A stretch of DNA of 64,000 nt from Leucobacter chromiireducens subsp. solipictus (GCF_016758195.1 NZ_QYAC01000006.1:248001-312000); one strand, 5' to 3'; positions 48,865-58,707 are shown, counted from the stretch's first letter. A program made the numbers and translations. The notes: generated from the letters alone by a model not told the origin.

Positions 48865-49731
48865 ATGTCTGACACCCCCGCCATTCAGCTCACCGACGTC
48901 TCGAAGCAGTACGGACCCACCACGGCCCTTGACGGCGTCTCGCTCAGCGTGGCCGCCGGGGAGATCGTGGTGCTTCTGGGGCTCTCCGGATCCGGCAAAT
49001 CCACGCTGCTGCGGCACCTGAACGGCTTGGAGACCGCGAGCGCCGGCGAGGTGCGGGTCTTCGGTTCGCCCCTCGCGGGCGCACGCGGCCGGCAGCTGCG
49101 GGGGATCCGCCGCCGGATCGGCTTCATCTTCCAGCAGTTCGAACTCGTGGGCCCGAGCTCCGTGCTCGAGAACGTGCTGACGGGCGCGCTCGCCACGCTC
49201 CGCGGCCCGCGTCTCGGGCTGCTCAGTTACCCGCGCCGGCTCCGGATCCGCGCGCTCGAGCTGCTGGCTGAGGTGGGGCTCGAGCACGTCGCGTTCCAGC
49301 GCGCGGACACGCTGTCGGGCGGTCAGCAACAGCGGGTCGCGATCGCGCGGGCTCTGATGCAGGATCCGGAGATTCTGCTCGCCGACGAACCGGTCGCCTC
49401 ACTCGATCCCGAGTCCGCACAGCAGGTGATGGCCCTGATCCGCGAGATCGCGGAGCGACGCGGCCTCACCGTCGTGTGCAGTCTGCACCAGGTGGAGCTC
49501 GCCCTCGCCTGGGCCGACCGCATCGTCGGGCTGCGGCACGGCGAGGTCGTGCTCGATCTCCCCGCGGTCGCGCTCGACGCGGACACCGTGATGCAGGTGT
49601 ACCGGCAGGTCGCGGTCGACGCGGAGACGATGTCACCCGCGTCGCTGGATCCGCGCGACGTGCTCACCCGCGAGCGCGCCCGAAACGGCGTGGACCACGC
49701 CGCGCGCGAGCTGAGCGGCGCGCACGCGTGA
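48865..49731 (+). CDS. phnC: Phosphonate ABC transporter ATP-binding protein
   Basis: 288 aa. Walker A LLGLSGSGKST, Q-loop FQQFELVGPSSVLENVLTGAL (typical of PhnC), signature LSGGQQQRVAIARAL, Walker B ILLADEPVASLD and the H-loop CSLHQVELALAWADR. The C-terminal tail is extended. Its TGA overlaps the phnE GTG by GTGA. Confidence 0.92.
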   Translation: MSDTPAIQLTDVSKQYGPTTALDGVSLSVAAGEIVVLLGLSGSGKSTLLRHLNGLETASAGEVRVFGSPLAGARGRQLRGIRRRIGFIFQQFELVGPSSVLENVLTGALATLRGPRLGLLSYPRRLRIRALELLAEVGLEHVAFQRADTLSGGQQQRVAIARALMQDPEILLADEPVASLDPESAQQVMALIREIAERRGLTVVCSLHQVELALAWADRIVGLRHGEVVLDLPAVALDADTVMQVYRQVAVDAETMSPASLDPRDVLTRERARNGVDHAARELSGAHA

Positions 49732-51443
49732 CCGGCGCGACGGCCGCGCGGCCCGCACCGCACGCCACGCTCCCCAGGCCGAGCCGCAACGCCGTGGTCG
49801 CAACCACGCTGCTGCTCGCCCTGCTCGCCGCCGGGCTGTGGTCGTTCCGCGGGGTTGGGCTCTCCGGTGAGCAGCTCGTGCGGGGCACCGAGTACGCCGG
49901 GCAGTTTCTCGCCCGCACCGTGCCGTTCGTGTGGCCCACCGTCGGGGAGACCCTGTGGTTGAGCGCGCTGACGCTCGCCATCGTATTCTGCGGCACCGCC
50001 CTCGCGGCGGCGATCTCGATTCCGGTCGCGTATCTCGCTGCACGCACCACGACCCCGGGCCGCGGCAGCGGAGCCCTCGGACGGTTCCTCGGCGTCACCA
50101 CGCGGGCCGCGCCCGACGCGATCATGGCCATGATCTTCGCCCTCGTGATCGGTCAGGGCGCGCTCGCCGGGGTGCTCGCGCTCGGCATCCACTCGATCGG
50201 CATGATCAGCAAGCTCACGGCAGACGCGATTGAGCAGATCGACGAGGGACCCGTCCGGGCGCTGCGTGCCGCCGGGGCGAGCCGCGCGCAGCAATTCTGG
50301 GGCGGGGTCTGGCCGCAGGTGCTGCCCGCCTACATCGCGATCGTGCTGCACCGCGCCGACATCAACCTCCGCGTCTCCGTGATCCTCGGCTTCGTCGGCG
50401 TGGCCGGGCTCGGCCAGCAGCTCAGCCACGCGATGCAGACGCTGAACTACCGCGAGGCGATGCCCTACGCGATCATCATCTTCGTGCTCTGCGTCGCCTT
50501 CGAGGTCGTCTCCGCGTTGATCCGCCGCTCCCTGCTCGGGGCGCAGCCGGCGGGCCGCAGCATCGCGCATCGCCTCGTGCGGCGGGTCACCTCGGATCCG
50601 GCGGACGCATCGAACGTCGCCCGCGCCGCAGCGAGCCGCGAGGCCCGCGTGCGCCAGGGCCGCGCGGGCCGCATCCCCTGGACGCCGGATCGGCGGCGCC
50701 AGGCGGGCCTGATCTGGGGCACCACGCTCGTGCTCGCTGTCTCCGTGGTGATCGCCGCGACGCAGGGCAGCAGTTTCGCCTACTTCTGGAAGAATCTCGG
50801 GATCGCGGCCGCGCGGCTGTGGCCCCCGTCGCTCGCGCAGGAGAAGTGGGGCGAGGTGGCCCTCGCGCTCCTGGAGACGGTTCAGATCGCGTTCGCGGCG
50901 ACCCTGTTTGCGGTGGTGTTCTCCGTGTTGATCGGTGCCTGTGCGGCGCGCAACGTGGCCCCGAACCCGGGTGTGCGAGCCGGGGCGCGGCTCACGCTGA
51001 TCGTGATCCGCGGGCTGCCCGAGCTGCTCCTCGCCCTGTTCTTCATCATCCTGACCGGGCTCGGCCCCGGTGCCGCGGTGCTCGCGCTCGGGATCGGGGG
51101 AATCGGGCTGCTCGGCAAGCTCGTCGCCGATTCGCTCGAGGAGGTCAGCCCAGGCCCCGAGCGCGCGCTCACCGCCGTGGGGGCGAGCCGCACGCAGGTG
51201 TTCGCGGGGGCGACGTTCCCGCAGGCGGTGCCGGCGTTCGTGGGCCACACGCTGTACCTGCTCGACACCAACATACGTTCGGCCACGGTGCTCGGCATCG
51301 TCGGCGGTGGCGGAATCGGCTACATGCTCTCGAGCGCGGCACGCATCAACCAGCACGAGCTGCTCTTCCTGCTGCTGTGCGTCCTGGTCATCGTGTTCCT
51401 CGTCGAGGGGCTCTCCTCCTGGCTGCGCCGCCTCCTCGCGTAG
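49728..51443 (+). CDS. phnE: Phosphonate ABC transporter permease, two PhnE modules fused
   Basis: 571 aa from the GTG at 49728 (GTGA overlap with phnC). It contains two permease modules in tandem: residues about 15-280 (first EAA loop DEGPVRALRAAGASRAQQFWGGVWPQVLPAYIAI) and about 315-565 (second EAA loop SPGPERALTAVGASRTQVFAGATFPQAVPAFVGH), each with about six membrane spans. Separate PhnE1/PhnE2 genes are usual; the fusion is less common but known. It forms the membrane channel with PhnC and PhnD. Confidence 0.92.
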   Translation: MTGATAARPAPHATLPRPSRNAVVATTLLLALLAAGLWSFRGVGLSGEQLVRGTEYAGQFLARTVPFVWPTVGETLWLSALTLAIVFCGTALAAAISIPVAYLAARTTTPGRGSGALGRFLGVTTRAAPDAIMAMIFALVIGQGALAGVLALGIHSIGMISKLTADAIEQIDEGPVRALRAAGASRAQQFWGGVWPQVLPAYIAIVLHRADINLRVSVILGFVGVAGLGQQLSHAMQTLNYREAMPYAIIIFVLCVAFEVVSALIRRSLLGAQPAGRSIAHRLVRRVTSDPADASNVARAAASREARVRQGRAGRIPWTPDRRRQAGLIWGTTLVLAVSVVIAATQGSSFAYFWKNLGIAAARLWPPSLAQEKWGEVALALLETVQIAFAATLFAVVFSVLIGACAARNVAPNPGVRAGARLTLIVIRGLPELLLALFFIILTGLGPGAAVLALGIGGIGLLGKLVADSLEEVSPGPERALTAVGASRTQVFAGATFPQAVPAFVGHTLYLLDTNIRSATVLGIVGGGGIGYMLSSAARINQHELLFLLLCVLVIVFLVEGLSSWLRRLLA

Positions 51444-51475
51444 GGCGGGTCCCGTCCCGCGCACGGCGCGAGCTT

Positions 51476-51515
51476 CGACGACGGTTGTTCCTCTGCGGAG
51501 GGGCAACCGTCGTCG
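51476..51515 (+). terminator. Terminator after phnE
   Basis: CGACGACGGTTG and CAACCGTCGTCG form a perfect 12-bp stem with a 16-base loop, 32 bases after the phnE stop. The 350-base gap to the convergent phosphatase gene holds no gene that I can support. Confidence 0.8.
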
Positions 51516-51790
51516 CGTTCTGCTGGAGGGCGGCTCGCACGGGCGCGGGGACGGGTCGCGCCGCGCGTGGGGGAGAAGCGGCCGAGCGATCTGGCTCCGA
51601 GCTGCGCATCCGAGTCCTCGAGGTGTCGAGCGCAGCATCGTCGGGGCCGGGGAACGGAAGCCCGGAGGCCGAGGCGGTCGGCGGTGCGGTGCCTGGCGCA
51701 CGCCAAAACTCCCCGTGCTGGGGCCGGAGCCCGAGCGCGGGGAGTCTGCGGGGTGGGGTCCTGGGCGGCGGGCCCGGGACGTCCCGCGGG

Positions 51791-54295
51791 TTAGTCGGTG
51801 GTGTGTCGCCGTGCCCCGCGCCCGCGGCGCGTGAGCACGAGCGCCGCGCCCGCGGAGAGCAGTGCGAGCGCCCCGGCCCAGAGCCCCGCAGCGCCGGCCG
51901 ATCCGGTCGCTGCGAGTGCGGCCGCGCCGGCGCCGGAGCTCGTCCCCGCCGGGGTCACGGCGCCAGGAGCGGGCTTCGCGGTGCCGGTGCCCGGCTCGGT
52001 CGTCCCGGGTCCGTCAGTCCCCGGCTCCGTGGTCCCCGGATCGGTGCCCGGCTCCGTGGTGCCCGGCTCGGTGCCCGGCTCCGTCGTGAGCGGCACGAGT
52101 CCGGCGACGGCGGCGACGATGGCGTCGGCCATCGCGGTGACCTCGGCTTGCCGGTCGGCGGTGAGGTCGCGCACCACCGCGTCCACGGCCGTGGTGACGG
52201 CGGCGGCCGACTCGGGAGTGTACGCCGTGAGCGAGGCGGGCACCGTGGCGAGGGCGGCATCCACGGCCGCGTAGTCGGCGTCACGCTCGGCCTCCGGGGC
52301 GAGCTCCGCGGCGAACGGGACGAGCGGATTCGGGATCGTGACCTGGCGCAGCTGGGTGTCCGCGGCGAAGTCGTGCGCCGTGATCACGATGCGGTCGCCG
52401 TAGGAGTCGAGCGTCAGCCCGCGGTTGACATCGCGCGTCGTGACCTCGGTGGCACCCCGCGTATTCTCGCCGCGCGCGTCCCATTCGATGTGCATGGCGA
52501 GCGTATTCACGGCCCAGAAGCCGTCGGCGTGGCCGTCCGCCGTGCGGCGCTGCATCGCCCAGTCGCCGAGCTCCGCGGGGTAGTGCGTGTGCCCGCTCAA
52601 CACGACCGCGTTCGGGTAGTTCCCGAGGATGCTGGTGAGCCGCTGGTTGTGCTGGTGGTGGCCGCTGTACCACGGCAACCACGAGGCGGAGACGGTGTTG
52701 CCGAGGGGGAAGTGGCTCATCACCACGACCTGCCGGTCCTGCGCGGTCCAGTGCGCCAGGCGCTCCTCGAGGAACTCGACCTGCGCATCCGTCATGGGAA
52801 CATCCGAGGGGCCCGCCATTTCCTGACCGAGCACGATCACGGGGAGGTCCCCGGCGGGGCCCTCCAACACGTACTCGCCCCAAGCCTGATCCCGCTCCGC
52901 GAACGTGAGGAAGCGCTGGAAGTTCGCGTCGAACCCGCCGTTCGCGTAGCGCTCATGATTGCCCATGCCCGCCACCGTCTTCGGCGGGCGCACGTCCGCG
53001 GAGGCGTCCATCACGTCCGTGACCTCGCGCCACTCGCCGACGGTGCCCGAGGCGACGATGTCGCCCACCATCAGCAGGCCGTCCGCCTTGGGGGCGAGCT
53101 TCGCGAAGTCTTCGATGCCGTGCGCGAGGTCCGCGGGGTGCCCCTGAATATCGGAGACGACCCAGGCCTGGGTGGGCTCGGCCGCCGTGGCCGCCTGAGC
53201 CTGGTGCACCGTAACGGAATCGATGCCCCAGTAGTGCGCGGTGTCGTCGCCCGTGAACTCCCAGGAGAACACCACGGACTGCGCGCGGGCCGGTGTGTCG
53301 ACGGTGAGATCCTGCGCCGCGTTCATCTGCATGCCGTCGTAGCCATCCGTGACGGTCGTGGAATCGAGCCGCAGCACCTCCACGGGCGCTGCTCCGTCGA
53401 AGCTGGCCCGAACCACGCCGCTCTGCCCGGCGGCGCCGCGGTAGTGGCTGTCGAAGGTGAGTCGCACGGAGTCGAGCGCGGCCACGTCGATGGGCGCGCT
53501 CGTGAGGGTCGTGCGGATCGGGCCCGCCCCGAACTGCGCGGCGTCGGCCACCAGGAAGCCGCGGTCGGTGCGGCCGAAGCGGTCGCGCATCTGGTCGACC
53601 GAGGCGGACCAGTCCGCACGGGTCGTCGGCTTCCAGCCGGCGTAGCGGTCGTCGCCCGCGCCGGAGGTTTCGACGGTCATCTCCCAGCCCTCGGGGAGCG
53701 CGCCATCCGGAAAGCCGGCGCGCAGCAGGACTCCGTCGGTCGAGACGTCCGTGCGCACCGGGTCGATCTCGACCGGCGCATCGGGGTTTCCGGGTTCGAG
53801 CGGGGCGGGGGCCGCCGGATCCGCGGTGACGGTGAGCGGGTGCATGTCTGCGAGCGGGGTGTATCCGCCCTGCGCGAGGAACCACACGTGGTAGCTGCCG
53901 GGCGCGAGGTCGAGGGTGAACACGGCGTCGCCGCTCGTCTCAGGGGTGTACTGCCAGATCACCGAGGGAGCATCGCCGGGCGTCACCGACTCCCGGTAGA
54001 TGCCGATCCAGTTCTGGGAGTCGGGCTGATCCGTCTCGTAGGCGACGGTGAGGGTGGAGCCGGTGATCGCGCTGCCGCTCGACAGCGCGATGGTGGAGCC
54101 GCTCGCGGGTGCCGTGTCTGCCGCTTCGGCGGCCGCGCCGCCGGGGGTTTCGGCCGCCGGAATAGCCTGGGCGGGGCTCGCTTCCGGGGCGGTCGCCGAT
54201 GCCGCCGTGGCTGGGGGCAGCACGAGTGCGGCGGAGAGCAGCGCGCCGGCGACGGCGCAGTGCCGGCGCGAGAACGCGGACGAGGACGAGGTCAT
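51791..54295 (-). CDS. Secreted, wall-anchored metallophosphoesterase (LAxTG)
   Basis: 834 aa from the ATG at 54295. A long Arg-led signal peptide (SRRHCAVAGALLSAALVLPPATAASA) is followed by a fibronectin-like/PAP-N-type beta domain (STIALSSGSAITGSTLTVAYETD..., about 45-170), a jelly-roll-like domain (about 190-375) and a calcineurin-type phosphoesterase domain: AWVVSDIQGH, LLMVGDIVASG, GMGNHERYANGG, VVMSHFPLGN and LSGHTHYPAELG, the full five-motif set. Near the C terminus are a TEPGT-type repeat, the class-E sortase signal LAATG, a membrane span and a basic RRGRGARRHTTD tail. It is thus exported and covalently attached to the wall, hydrolysing extracellular phosphoesters. It converges on the phosphonate transporter operon. 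Confidence 0.9.
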   Translation of the reverse strand: MTSSSSAFSRRHCAVAGALLSAALVLPPATAASATAPEASPAQAIPAAETPGGAAAEAADTAPASGSTIALSSGSAITGSTLTVAYETDQPDSQNWIGIYRESVTPGDAPSVIWQYTPETSGDAVFTLDLAPGSYHVWFLAQGGYTPLADMHPLTVTADPAAPAPLEPGNPDAPVEIDPVRTDVSTDGVLLRAGFPDGALPEGWEMTVETSGAGDDRYAGWKPTTRADWSASVDQMRDRFGRTDRGFLVADAAQFGAGPIRTTLTSAPIDVAALDSVRLTFDSHYRGAAGQSGVVRASFDGAAPVEVLRLDSTTVTDGYDGMQMNAAQDLTVDTPARAQSVVFSWEFTGDDTAHYWGIDSVTVHQAQAATAAEPTQAWVVSDIQGHPADLAHGIEDFAKLAPKADGLLMVGDIVASGTVGEWREVTDVMDASADVRPPKTVAGMGNHERYANGGFDANFQRFLTFAERDQAWGEYVLEGPAGDLPVIVLGQEMAGPSDVPMTDAQVEFLEERLAHWTAQDRQVVVMSHFPLGNTVSASWLPWYSGHHQHNQRLTSILGNYPNAVVLSGHTHYPAELGDWAMQRRTADGHADGFWAVNTLAMHIEWDARGENTRGATEVTTRDVNRGLTLDSYGDRIVITAHDFAADTQLRQVTIPNPLVPFAAELAPEAERDADYAAVDAALATVPASLTAYTPESAAAVTTAVDAVVRDLTADRQAEVTAMADAIVAAVAGLVPLTTEPGTEPGTTEPGTDPGTTEPGTDGPGTTEPGTGTAKPAPGAVTPAGTSSGAGAAALAATGSAGAAGLWAGALALLSAGAALVLTRRGRGARRHTTD
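51990..52090 (-). repeat. In-frame TEPGT repeat in the wall-anchored phosphatase
   Basis: Short units of gtgcccggctcc/gtccccggctcc type encode TEPGTTEPGTDPGT-like repeats just before the LAATG sorting signal, the usual position of a wall-spanning linker. Confidence 0.8.
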
Positions 54296-54477
54296 GGAGA
54301 TCCTTTCTGAGGGGCCCGTAAGAATCGGGCCGCTCAGCAGCCTCCTGGGCGCAGGCAAACGGACGCTGGAACGCCGGTGAACGCTCGGTGACGTCCCCGT
54401 CCCAACCCGGCCGCACCCGCGAACAGCTGTGCAAACCTGTCCAGCACTCGTCGTGCGGTGCCGCCCACGCACGCGAA

Positions 54478-54520
54478 CGCCCGAGGCCCGCACGGTGGTG
54501 TTCCGTGCGGGCCTCGGGCG
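54478..54520. terminator. Terminator after the DUF4190-like gene
   Basis: CGCCCGAGGCCCGCACGG and CCGTGCGGGCCTCGGGCG form a perfect 18-bp stem with a 7-base loop, just beyond the stop of the minus-strand gene at 54541. Confidence 0.85.
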
Positions 54521-54540
54521 TTCAGGCGTCGGACTGCGGC

Positions 54541-55452
54541 TTAGGCGCAGGCGAAGCTGTCCTCGAAGAGGACCGAGGAGAAGTCTCCGAGCACCGCGGT
54601 GAAGTCGGCGTCGCTCGTGAGGATCGCGGGATCCTTCGTGAACTCGGCGAACTTCTGGTACACGTCCTGGTGCGGGCTATCGACCTTGGCGAGCGCCTCG
54701 TAGGCGGCGATCTCCTCGGGGGAGAACTCGATCTCGTTCGGGTTGCTCTCGGTCTCAAGCGCCGCGGTGAGCGCCGCGCAGAACTCGGGGGAGCGCTCGA
54801 TATCGGCGGTGGCCGAGTCGGGCTCGACCGAGAGATCGCTCGTGTCAGGCAACGAGGACTCGAGCTCGGCGGTGGCGTCCTCAAGCTGGCTGAGGGAGCT
54901 CGACACCGTGGTACTGGCGGTCTGGGCGGCGACGCCGATAAACACGAACATGACGATCATGCTGATGATCGAGATCGCGAGGCTGACGTAGCCGATGATC
55001 GTGCCCGCGAGCGCGAGGCCGCGGCCGCGTTCACCGGTGCGCTTGATCTGGCCGAGCGCGATGTGGCCGCAGATGATGCCGACGATGTTGAACAGGATGC
55101 CGCCGACGAGGGCGATGATCGCGAGCGTGTTCATGGGAGGCTGCTGCGGCTGGCCGCTCGGGTACGGGGTGCCCGCGTAGGGGGCGCCGGCGGGCGGACC
55201 GTCCAGCGGCGGGGCCGGGGGAGCCGCCGCATACGCCGGCGGAGCCGCCGGGTAGGCCGGGGGCGCTGCGGTGTACGCCGGGGGCGCGACGGGGGCCTCG
55301 GGCGCGGCGGGCGGCGCCGCCGGCACGTCGGGGGTGGTCGGCGTCGCGTCGGCGACGGGGAGATCGGCTCCGGGCAGATCGGTGGCGGGCGGAAGCGGCG
55401 ACGGAGGAGTCGGCTGCGACGACTCGGGACCGGGGAGGTTCGGGTCGGACAT
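54541..55452 (-). CDS. DUF4190-type membrane protein with Pro-rich N terminus
   Basis: 303 aa from the ATG at 55452; the frame runs on upstream through the guaB1 promoter region but has no matching content. The first 125 residues are Pro/Ala-rich (APPAY repeats), followed by two membrane segments in the DUF4190 pattern MNTLAIIALVGGILFNIVGIICGHIALGQIKRTGERGRGLALAGTIIGYVSLAISIISM, and a cytosolic acidic helical tail with one Cys near the end. Common in actinobacteria near cell-envelope genes; function not established. Confidence 0.85.
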   Translation of the reverse strand: MSDPNLPGPESSQPTPPSPLPPATDLPGADLPVADATPTTPDVPAAPPAAPEAPVAPPAYTAAPPAYPAAPPAYAAAPPAPPLDGPPAGAPYAGTPYPSGQPQQPPMNTLAIIALVGGILFNIVGIICGHIALGQIKRTGERGRGLALAGTIIGYVSLAISIISMIVMFVFIGVAAQTASTTVSSSLSQLEDATAELESSLPDTSDLSVEPDSATADIERSPEFCAALTAALETESNPNEIEFSPEEIAAYEALAKVDSPHQDVYQKFAEFTKDPAILTSDADFTAVLGDFSSVLFEDSFACA

Positions 55453-55611
55453 GAAGAATAGGCTCCTTGGCAAGGATTGAGACGGGCAGGATCCGGCCGA
55501 AGGACGACGTTGCAGGTGGATCCGGGCGCGCACCGATCGCGGGTGGCACCCGCCCATTGTAGTAACGGCAGCCAGATGACCTAAAGCCCGGAATGGCCTA
55601 GCGTGGCAGCT

Positions 55612-57126
55612 ATGGAGTTTCTTGGCAGCCAACCCACGGTCGATCTCACCTACGCAGACGTGTTCCTCGTGCCGCGGCGTTCGGCGGTGACGAGCCGGCT
55701 CGATGTGCAGCTGCGGCCCGAGGACGGGACCCCGGCGACGCTGCCGCTCGTCGCGGCCAACATGAACTCGGTGACGGGCCCGCGCCTCGCCGCGGTGCTC
55801 GCGCGTCGCGGTGGGCTCGCGGTGCTGCCGCAGGACCTCGCGCTCGCCGACACCGAGGCGGCGATCCGCTGGGTGAAAGCCCAGCCGGTCGCGGTGGATT
55901 CCCCGATGGTGCTGCCGCCCGAGGCGACGGCCGCGGATGCGCTGCGACTGATCCCGCGCGCACCGGGCCAGACGGTGGTGGTGGCGGACCGCGGGGCCGA
56001 TGCGAGCGCGTCGGATCGGGTGCCCGTGGCTGCGCTGCGCGGGATCCTGTCGGCGGAACGCCTGGCGTCGGTCCCGGCGGACGCGCGGCTCGGCGACCTG
56101 CTGCACGGTGCCCCCGCGCTGCTCGAGCTTGCCGAGCTGGAGGACGCTCGGCTCGCGTTCGACCGGGTCGTGGCGGCGACCGCGGCGGGGGACGGCGCGA
56201 GCGGCAGCGACGGCCCGACCGCGGCGGACGCCGTGGGCGTGATCTCGGGCGAGATGCTCGTGGGGACCCTGTCCCGCCGCTCGGCGCTCCGCCGCACGAT
56301 CTACGCGCCCGCGCTCGACCGCGACGGCCGATTGGCGGTCGCCGTCGCGGTCGGCATCAACGGGGACGTCGCGGGGAAGGCCCGCGCCCTGGCCGCCGCG
56401 GGCGCCGACGTGCTCGTGGTCGACACCGCGCACGGGCATCAGGAGAGCATGTTGCGCGCGCTCCGCACCATCGGCGGTCTGGACCTCGGGCTTCCCATCG
56501 TTGCGGGCAACATTGTGACCGCGGACGGCGTGCACGATCTCGTGGACGCGGGTGCCACAATCTTGAAGGTGGGGGTCGGCCCCGGCGCGATGTGCACCAC
56601 CCGCATGATGACGGCCGTGGGCCGGCCGCAGTTCTCCGCGGTCCTCGAAACGGCATCGGCGGCGCGGGATCTGGGTGCGCACGTGTGGGCCGACGGGGGT
56701 GTGCGCTACCCGCGCGACGTGGCCCTCGCGTTGGCGGCTGGCGCGGCCTCGGTGATGATCGGTTCCTGGTTTGCGGGGACCGCCGAGTCGCCGGGAGAGC
56801 TCCTCACGGACGCGGACGGGCGGCAGTACAAGGAGTCTTGGGGGATGGCCTCCACGAAGGCCGTGCAGGGGCGGTTCGGGGGCCTCGACGCGTACGAGCT
56901 CGCGCGCAAGGAGCTGTTTGCGGAGGGCATCTCCTCGTCGAAGATCCTGCTCGATCCGGCGCGGCCCGGCGTCGAGGACCTGCTCGACATGATCACCTCC
57001 GGCGTGCGCTCCTCCTTCACCTATGCGGGGGCGAGCTCGCTCGCCGAGTTCCACGCCCGGGCGCGTGTCGGGCTGCAGTCCGCGGCGGGCTACGAAGAGG
57101 GCAAAGCGTTGCCGGTCAGCTGGTAG
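55612..57126 (+). CDS. guaB1: GuaB1-family IMP-dehydrogenase-related protein
   Basis: 504 aa from the ATG at 55612 (a GTG at 55603 would add three residues). TIM-barrel with the IMPDH layout: NMNSVTG near residue 60, VLVVDTAHGHQESM, and the active-site loop GVGPGAMCTTRMMTAVGRPQ, then DGGVRYPRDVALALAAGA and the C-terminal EGxxSSK-type segment. The Bateman/CBS pair of IMPDH is present but degenerate in the middle. In mycobacteria GuaB1 was shown to be a GMP reductase rather than an IMP dehydrogenase. It lies in a purine-neutral neighbourhood, upstream of thrC. Confidence 0.85.
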   Translation: MEFLGSQPTVDLTYADVFLVPRRSAVTSRLDVQLRPEDGTPATLPLVAANMNSVTGPRLAAVLARRGGLAVLPQDLALADTEAAIRWVKAQPVAVDSPMVLPPEATAADALRLIPRAPGQTVVVADRGADASASDRVPVAALRGILSAERLASVPADARLGDLLHGAPALLELAELEDARLAFDRVVAATAAGDGASGSDGPTAADAVGVISGEMLVGTLSRRSALRRTIYAPALDRDGRLAVAVAVGINGDVAGKARALAAAGADVLVVDTAHGHQESMLRALRTIGGLDLGLPIVAGNIVTADGVHDLVDAGATILKVGVGPGAMCTTRMMTAVGRPQFSAVLETASAARDLGAHVWADGGVRYPRDVALALAAGAASVMIGSWFAGTAESPGELLTDADGRQYKESWGMASTKAVQGRFGGLDAYELARKELFAEGISSSKILLDPARPGVEDLLDMITSGVRSSFTYAGASSLAEFHARARVGLQSAAGYEEGKALPVSW

Positions 57127-57233
57127 CCCAGGGGGCCACGCCGCCCGCGAGATCCGGCACGGCCACGCCCCCGCGCGGATTCCGCATACGCGCCCGAATA
57201 GACTGGGTGCGGCACCAACGACGAGGAGCAAAG

Positions 57234-58664
57234 TTGAAGTTTATCTCGACCCGCGGCGGCATGGCCCCGGCACCGTACAGCGCGATCCTGCTGGAAGGGC
57301 TCGCCACCGACGGCGGCCTGGTCGTCCCAGAGACCGTTCCGCAGCTGAGCGCCGCGGACATTGAGGCGCTGCGCGGCCTCAGCTATCCCGAGCTGGCGAC
57401 GGAGATCCTGAGCCACTACGCCACCGACATCCCGCGCGAAGACCTCGCGGCCATGTGCGCCGCCGCGTACAGCGCCGAGAAGTTTGTTGCCGAGGAGGTC
57501 GTCCCGCTCACCGCGATCGACGATCAGATCACGCTTGTCGGCCTGTCCGAGGGGCCGACGCTGGCCTTCAAGGACATGGCCATGCAGTTCCTGGGCCAGG
57601 CCCTCGAGTACGTGCTCGCCCGCACCGACCGCAGCCTGAACATCATCGGCGCGACCTCGGGCGACACCGGCTCCGCCGCCGAGTACGCGCTGCGCGGCAA
57701 GGACGGCATCGCGGTGTTCATGCTCTCGCCGCAGGGGCGCATGAGCGACTTCCAGCGCGCGCAGATGTACTCCCTCACCGACGACAACATCCACAACATC
57801 GCCGTCGAGGGCGTATTCGACGACTGCCAGAACCTCGTGAAGGAGCTCTCTGGCGACCTGGACTTCAAGCGGGCGAACTCGCTCGGCACGGTGAACTCGA
57901 TCAACCTGGGCCGGATCAGCGCCCAGATGGTGTACTACTTCTGGGCGTGGCTGCGGGCCACCGACGGGGTCGCCGAGGCGGATCGCGCGGGCTTCGAGGT
58001 CTCGGTCACGGTGCCGTCGGGCAACTTCGGCAACATCCTCTCGGGACACCTTGCGAAGGTCATGGGGCTGCCGATCCGGCACCTGGTGCTCGCCGCGAAC
58101 GAGAACAACGTGCTCGATGAGTTCTTCCGCACGGGGATCTACGCGCCTCGCGGCTCGGCCGAGACCTACCTGACGTCGAGCCCCTCGATGGACATTTCGA
58201 AGGCGTCCAACATTGAGCGTTTCATCTTCGACCTGCTGGGGCGCGACCCCGAGCGGCTGTCCGCCGCGTGGGCGGAACTCGACGCGACGGGGCGGATCGA
58301 CCTCACCGCCGAGCTGCCCCGCCTCCAGAGCGAGTTCGGGTTCCAGAGCGGCACGAGCACGCACGCCGACCGCGTCGCCACGATCCGCGACGTGCACGCG
58401 GCACGCGGCATCATCATCGACCCGCACACCTCCGACGGCGTCAAGGTGGCGCGCGAACACGTCGAGCCGGGTGTGCCCATGCTGGTCCTCGAGACCGCGA
58501 AGCCCGAGAAATTCCCGGAGATCGTGCTCGAGGCCACCGGTCAGCAGCTCGGCATTCCGGAGCACCTCGCGGGCCTCCTGGAGCTGCCGCAGCACGTCAC
58601 CGAGATGGCCGACGATGCGGCGCAGCTGCGCGAGTTCATCGCCGCGCGGGCCGTGCGGGCGTAG
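57234..58664 (+). CDS. thrC: Threonine synthase
   Basis: 476 aa from the TTG at 57234, supported by GAGGAGC seven bases upstream; there is no ATG or GTG in the frame nearby. The long threonine-synthase form (class 2): FISTRGGMAPAPYSAILLEGLA at the start, PLP lysine in GPTLAFKDMAMQFL, IGATSGDTGSAAEYAL, VPSGNFGNILSGHLAKVMGLP and the C-terminal helical extension to FIAARAVRA. It converts O-phosphohomoserine to threonine. Confidence 0.93.
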   Translation: MKFISTRGGMAPAPYSAILLEGLATDGGLVVPETVPQLSAADIEALRGLSYPELATEILSHYATDIPREDLAAMCAAAYSAEKFVAEEVVPLTAIDDQITLVGLSEGPTLAFKDMAMQFLGQALEYVLARTDRSLNIIGATSGDTGSAAEYALRGKDGIAVFMLSPQGRMSDFQRAQMYSLTDDNIHNIAVEGVFDDCQNLVKELSGDLDFKRANSLGTVNSINLGRISAQMVYYFWAWLRATDGVAEADRAGFEVSVTVPSGNFGNILSGHLAKVMGLPIRHLVLAANENNVLDEFFRTGIYAPRGSAETYLTSSPSMDISKASNIERFIFDLLGRDPERLSAAWAELDATGRIDLTAELPRLQSEFGFQSGTSTHADRVATIRDVHAARGIIIDPHTSDGVKVAREHVEPGVPMLVLETAKPEKFPEIVLEATGQQLGIPEHLAGLLELPQHVTEMADDAAQLREFIAARAVRA

Positions 58665-58707
58665 ACTCCAACGCATCACCACGCACTCGACCACCGGGGG
58701 AGGCCAC

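Noticed and set aside
50819..54310. A 1163-codon plus-strand open frame
   Set aside because: Antisense to the phosphatase, rich in Arg and Gly, no start signal and no domain.
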